Shown: positions 61,073-64,000 of the stretch, piece after piece
How the letters are laid out: each line of letters starts with the position of its first letter
Numbering within the stretch: position 1 is the first letter of the stretch
From: a bacterium
Lineage (GTDB): Bacteria; Pseudomonadota; Alphaproteobacteria; Micavibrionales; UBA2020
Direction: 5' to 3'
Length of the DNA stretch: 64,000 bases
Assembly: GCA_029945425.1 (NCBI GenBank)
Contig: JAQSDV010000004.1
Span: 792,991-856,990 of the forward strand
Position numbers and translations under genes: made by a program
Notes under the pieces: model-generated
Database searches by the model: none
The model's input: only the letters and a program-made list of their open reading frames with translations
Told to the model about the DNA's origin: nothing

Positions 61073-61183
61073 CGTAACCTGCTGAAAACACGTATCTTTA
61101 CGCTGTAAATTTCCCGCATTTATGAAAAAATAACCTGTTCTTCGTAGAATAGGGGCAACGCTTCGCCCTAGCAGGAGTTTTTC

Positions 61184-62833
61184 ATGGCTGATTCTATCGC
61201 TCCGGTCGTATCCGAAACTGGCTTCGATCCCGGAATGATCAACGAATTTAAAAAAGGCATTTTCTACCGCGATCCCGACCGTGTGAAGCGCGCGCTCGAT
61301 GCGAAGGTCGAGGTCGACACGCCCGTGAAGGGCCGCCATCCGCTGCATATGCTGGTTGGTTTCGATTACAGCGATATGCCAGACGATATCCGCCGCACCA
61401 TCAGCGAGGATGATTTCGAGGCGCGCACGACCGTCATCGTCAACATGCTGTTCGAACACGGCGCAAAAGTGGCCGAGCCAGAAAAATACGCGACCCGCAA
61501 TTTCAACGTGCTGGCGGATCGTCTGGTGCTGGCCGACAACCTTGCCGACCTTTCGACCATTGTCATGCATGCGATCGATGAGTCGCTGTCGCAGTCCGGA
61601 AAAGTTTACCAGCCCGATCCGAAAAAAGTCATTCAGGCGTCCCTGCAGGGCGCTGGCGAAAATGTCGACATCATCGGCCATGTGAATTCCGTGCTGACCG
61701 CGCTGGAGCGCCTGCACAACACCGTGGTGGCGCGGTTGCAGAACCCGACATCGGATCTTGAAAAACAGATCGTCGCGCAGCATGCCACGGAGGTGCGCGA
61801 AATGACCAAGCCGTTCAAGCGCCCGCCCGTGCGCAGCATTATCGAGGATCTGTTCCCGCAAGGGCAGGTCCCACCCGGAGTCGACGACGCACTGGCGCAG
61901 ATGAGCGGCGCGTTCAGCGGCCGTGGCCGCAATTCGCCCGATGAATACGTCACGCAGATTGAAAAGAAAACTGTGCAGCAGGTCCTGAATGAAATCAAGG
62001 ATAGCTTCGTGGGCTTGAACGAATTGAAAAACGAAGCACGCAGCCTTGCGTTCCGCCAGAGCTTTGATGCCGTGACAAAAGACACCGCATCCCCCGACCG
62101 CGTCTATGGCGAGGTGATCATGGGCAACGAAGGCCTGGGCAAATCGGAATTCCTGCGCAAAAAAGCGGAGCTGCTGGTCGCGCTCAATCTGGCCGGCGAC
62201 AAATATGTTGAATTCTCGCAGCGCAATTCGGGTGCCGCCAGCATCGGATTGCCGCCAAAGGCGTTGGCGGCGATTTTCGCGCAGGCCGATATCATCAACC
62301 TCGAAATTCCCGAACCGATCAATGACGGCCGCGCGGATATCGCCGATTTCGGCAAGCGTCTGATTGGCGCATTGCAATTATCGCTTGAAGGCCGCGAAAA
62401 ACCGCCGGTGCTATTCCTGTCCGGCAAGGCGGAAACGATCGGCGAATTGCTGTCATCGAACCCCTCGCTGAAACCGCTGATCGGCGGCTACTCGAAGCTC
62501 GAGGATATGACGGCCGAGAATTTGTCTGAAATTCTGGTACGCAAACTGAGGGACGAATATAAGCTCGATATCTCCGACAGCGCGCGCAAGGCCGTGCTGG
62601 CCGGGATCGAGGACGCGCGCAAGAATATCGGATCGAAGGATTTCACCAACGCCTATGAAATCGCCAATATCGTGACGCGGCTGCCCGATGCGGTCGCGAC
62701 GCGCGTGATGGGCGCGGAAAAACCCAGCGGGCAGTTCGAACGCATCGTCACGCTGGAAGACGTCAAATCGCTCAATTTGCGCAAAATTCTGGCGGGGCCG
62801 TTGCTGGCCAGAAAACCCGGTATCGGTTTTTAG
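61184..62833 (+). CDS. Degenerate CbxX-type AAA+ protein with ankyrin-like N-terminus (549 aa)
   Basis: Residues 20-140 carry an ankyrin-like region (VKRALDAKVEVDTPVKGRHPLHMLV). After a helical linker, the AAA+ module starts with FVGLNELKNEARSLAFRQSF and Walker A GNEGLGKSEFL (about 310). The CbxX/CfxQ order is kept with LFLSGKAETIGELLSSNPSLKP and LVRKLRDEYKLDISDSA. The Walker B aspartate seems lost (ADIINLEIPEP in place of the LFIDEAY region) and the usual arginine finger after NPSL is missing. It may bind but not hydrolyse ATP. AGGAG precedes the start. Confidence 0.72.
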   Translation: MADSIAPVVSETGFDPGMINEFKKGIFYRDPDRVKRALDAKVEVDTPVKGRHPLHMLVGFDYSDMPDDIRRTISEDDFEARTTVIVNMLFEHGAKVAEPEKYATRNFNVLADRLVLADNLADLSTIVMHAIDESLSQSGKVYQPDPKKVIQASLQGAGENVDIIGHVNSVLTALERLHNTVVARLQNPTSDLEKQIVAQHATEVREMTKPFKRPPVRSIIEDLFPQGQVPPGVDDALAQMSGAFSGRGRNSPDEYVTQIEKKTVQQVLNEIKDSFVGLNELKNEARSLAFRQSFDAVTKDTASPDRVYGEVIMGNEGLGKSEFLRKKAELLVALNLAGDKYVEFSQRNSGAASIGLPPKALAAIFAQADIINLEIPEPINDGRADIADFGKRLIGALQLSLEGREKPPVLFLSGKAETIGELLSSNPSLKPLIGGYSKLEDMTAENLSEILVRKLRDEYKLDISDSARKAVLAGIEDARKNIGSKDFTNAYEIANIVTRLPDAVATRVMGAEKPSGQFERIVTLEDVKSLNLRKILAGPLLARKPGIGF

Positions 62834-62852
62834 ACTTTCCGCCGCTGATAAC

Positions 62853-62883
62853 AAAAAAGCCCCTGCAAAACAGGGGCTTTTTT
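62853..62883. terminator. Bidirectional rho-independent terminator
   Basis: GCCCCTG and CAGGGGC flank a CAAAA loop, with A and T runs on both sides. Confidence 0.88.
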
Positions 62884-62960
62884 GTTGCCGCAGGGGTTTC
62901 CAAACGGTGCGGAGAGGATTATAGTCGAGCCGAAAGAACAAGGCCCGGCACCAGAATATC

Positions 62961-63785
62961 ATGACCCTCGAAACATCCCTGATTTATATCCTGATCCTGC
63001 TCGTCGCCATCGGCTGCGCGGGCGGATTTTTGTCGGGGCTGCTAGGCGTTGGCGGCGGCGTGCTGTTCGTGCCCGCGCTGTTTTTCGCGATGACCGCGCT
63101 GGGATTTGATCCGCAGCACGCGATGCATATCGCGGTTGCAACCTCGCTGCTGATCGTTTTCGCGACGGGCAGCACATCGGCGGTATCGCATTACAAACGC
63201 GGCGGCGTCGACCTTGGCATCGTCAGATCATGGGCGCTGTTTATTCTGCTGGGCGTTGCTGTCGGCGCGCTGTTCGCGTCATCGATTGACGGCGACATTC
63301 TGAAACGCATTTTCGCGGGCATCACGCTGCTGATTTCCGCCTATATGGCCTTCGGGCGCGAAAAGACATCGGGCGAAGGCGTGGCATGGCTGACGCTGAA
63401 GGTGCAGCGCGCGTTTTGCATCGTGATCGGCATGGTTTCTTCCATGATCGGGGTCGGCGGTGCGATCCTGACCGTGCCGATGATGAGCTATAGCGGTTTG
63501 CCCATGCAAAAGGCTGTCGGCACCGGCGCTGCGCTCGGCATCGTCATATCGCTGCCCGGCACGCTCGGCTTTATGCTGTCGGGCATGCTGCACAATATCG
63601 AAGGCCTGCCGCCCTATTCGGTCGGCTACGTCAATTTCGCGGCGGCGGCGGCGATTGTGCCGACCGCCATGCTGCTGGCCCCTGTCGGCGTCAAGATTTC
63701 CCACGCCATGCCGCGCCTGATGCTGCGCCGCGTGTTTGCCGCCGTGCTGGTCATCGTTTCCATCCGCATGTTCATGAGTTTGTAA
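62961..63785 (+). CDS. TSUP (TauE/SafE) family permease (274 aa)
   Basis: Seven to eight hydrophobic helices and the repeated GGFLSGLLGVGGGVLFVPAL / GMVSSMIGVGGAILTVPMM elements are the TSUP signature. Such proteins export sulfite, sulfoacetate or other organosulfur anions. The substrate is unknown. The next gene starts one base after its stop. Confidence 0.92.
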   Translation: MTLETSLIYILILLVAIGCAGGFLSGLLGVGGGVLFVPALFFAMTALGFDPQHAMHIAVATSLLIVFATGSTSAVSHYKRGGVDLGIVRSWALFILLGVAVGALFASSIDGDILKRIFAGITLLISAYMAFGREKTSGEGVAWLTLKVQRAFCIVIGMVSSMIGVGGAILTVPMMSYSGLPMQKAVGTGAALGIVISLPGTLGFMLSGMLHNIEGLPPYSVGYVNFAAAAAIVPTAMLLAPVGVKISHAMPRLMLRRVFAAVLVIVSIRMFMSL

Positions 63786-63786
63786 A

Positions 63787-64000
63787 ATGGCGCGCATGGT
63801 CAATAAAAAACCGATGAAGAAGGAAAAGAAGGAACCGTCGCTGAAGCCGGTTGCTGTCTGGCTGTTCTTCTGCGCCTTCGCCGTGTTCCTGATGGCGATC
63901 ATCGGCGCGATCACGCGCCTGACGGAATCCGGCCTTTCCATCGTGCGGTGGGAACCGATTGCGGGCGCATTGCCGCCGGTGGATGCAGAGGGCTGGAGCA
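63787..64000 (+). CDS. ctaA: Heme A synthase, CtaA/Cox15 type, 5' part
   Basis: After a lysine-rich start, the first membrane helix (VAVWLFFCAFAVFLMAIIGAITRL) and the conserved TRLTESGLSIVRWEPIAGALPP loop identify the COX15/CtaA family, which oxidises heme O to heme A for cytochrome oxidase. Only about 71 residues lie in the window. An alternative ATG is at 63796. Confidence 0.9.
   Translation, partial: MARMVNKKPMKKEKKEPSLKPVAVWLFFCAFAVFLMAIIGAITRLTESGLSIVRWEPIAGALPPVDAEGWS

Noticed and set aside
60290..62377. Minus-strand frame of 695 codons opposite nadC and the AAA+ gene
   Set aside because: Shadow of two well-supported plus-strand genes.

Overview
The window looks like a piece of an alphaproteobacterial chromosome. 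The evidence is a GapR/DUF2312 protein, a NadQ-type NAD regulator near nadABC, a CtaA/Cox15-type heme A synthase, sigma-54 promoters on flagellar genes, high G+C and mostly short intergenic gaps. The mix of ankyrin-repeat proteins, Sel1 repeats, a Dot/Icm-like (type IVB) secretion module and flagellar genes suggests an organism that interacts with other cells, such as a predatory or host-associated lineage like Micavibrionales. That placement is an inference. I see no rRNA, tRNA or CRISPR array.

Region 1 (1-12.4 kb) is a decayed mobile region. It holds a 5' integrase fragment joined to a 3' plasmid parB fragment, an AbrB/Doc-type toxin-antitoxin pair, four copies of a palindromic repeat with core TAGCGAATTCGC, a 3' piece of an IS110-family transposase with a long non-coding tail, several small orphan genes, a FIST sensor gene with a hybrid histidine kinase and a convergent second kinase, a frameshifted ParD-like gene, umuD with a truncated umuC, and a second integrase fragment.

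Region 2 (12.5-31.9 kb) is chromosomal: hydrophobic proteins of unknown function, a tandem OsmC fusion, DUF3592 membrane proteins, a HIT protein, a putative lipoprotein metallopeptidase, a PAS hybrid kinase broken by a one-base shift in a G run, a ClpA/B-like double AAA+ protein with an unfamiliar N-terminus, a GNAT acetyltransferase and four ankyrin genes.

Region 3 (32.1-44.3 kb) is the most interesting part. A same-strand run encodes a DsbC/G-like protein, a lytic transglycosylase, DotD, DotC, DotB and IcmT, then a protein with two TcpQ/STN-like domains. Next comes an operon of four tandem, mutually related exported proteins that I cannot assign to a known family, closed by a small unannotated cysteine-containing exported peptide. 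The operon has a perfect 8-bp-arm inverted repeat upstream. The order suggests that the four paralogs are lineage-specific parts or substrates of the type IVB system. Five ankyrin-type proteins in the window share a C-terminal AP(K/R)TASF-like motif and could be clients of this system.

Region 4 (44.4-64 kb) holds iscX overlapping an RNase J-like metallo-hydrolase, flgK-flgL with a sigma-54 promoter divergent from a second sigma-54 promoter that drives an unknown gene, an L,D-transpeptidase, gapR, a Sel1 protein, a nadQ-like regulator, two more ankyrin-type genes, nadA-nadB-nadC with repeated sites in their promoter, a degenerate CbxX-type AAA+ protein, a TSUP permease and the start of a ctaA-like gene cut by the window end.
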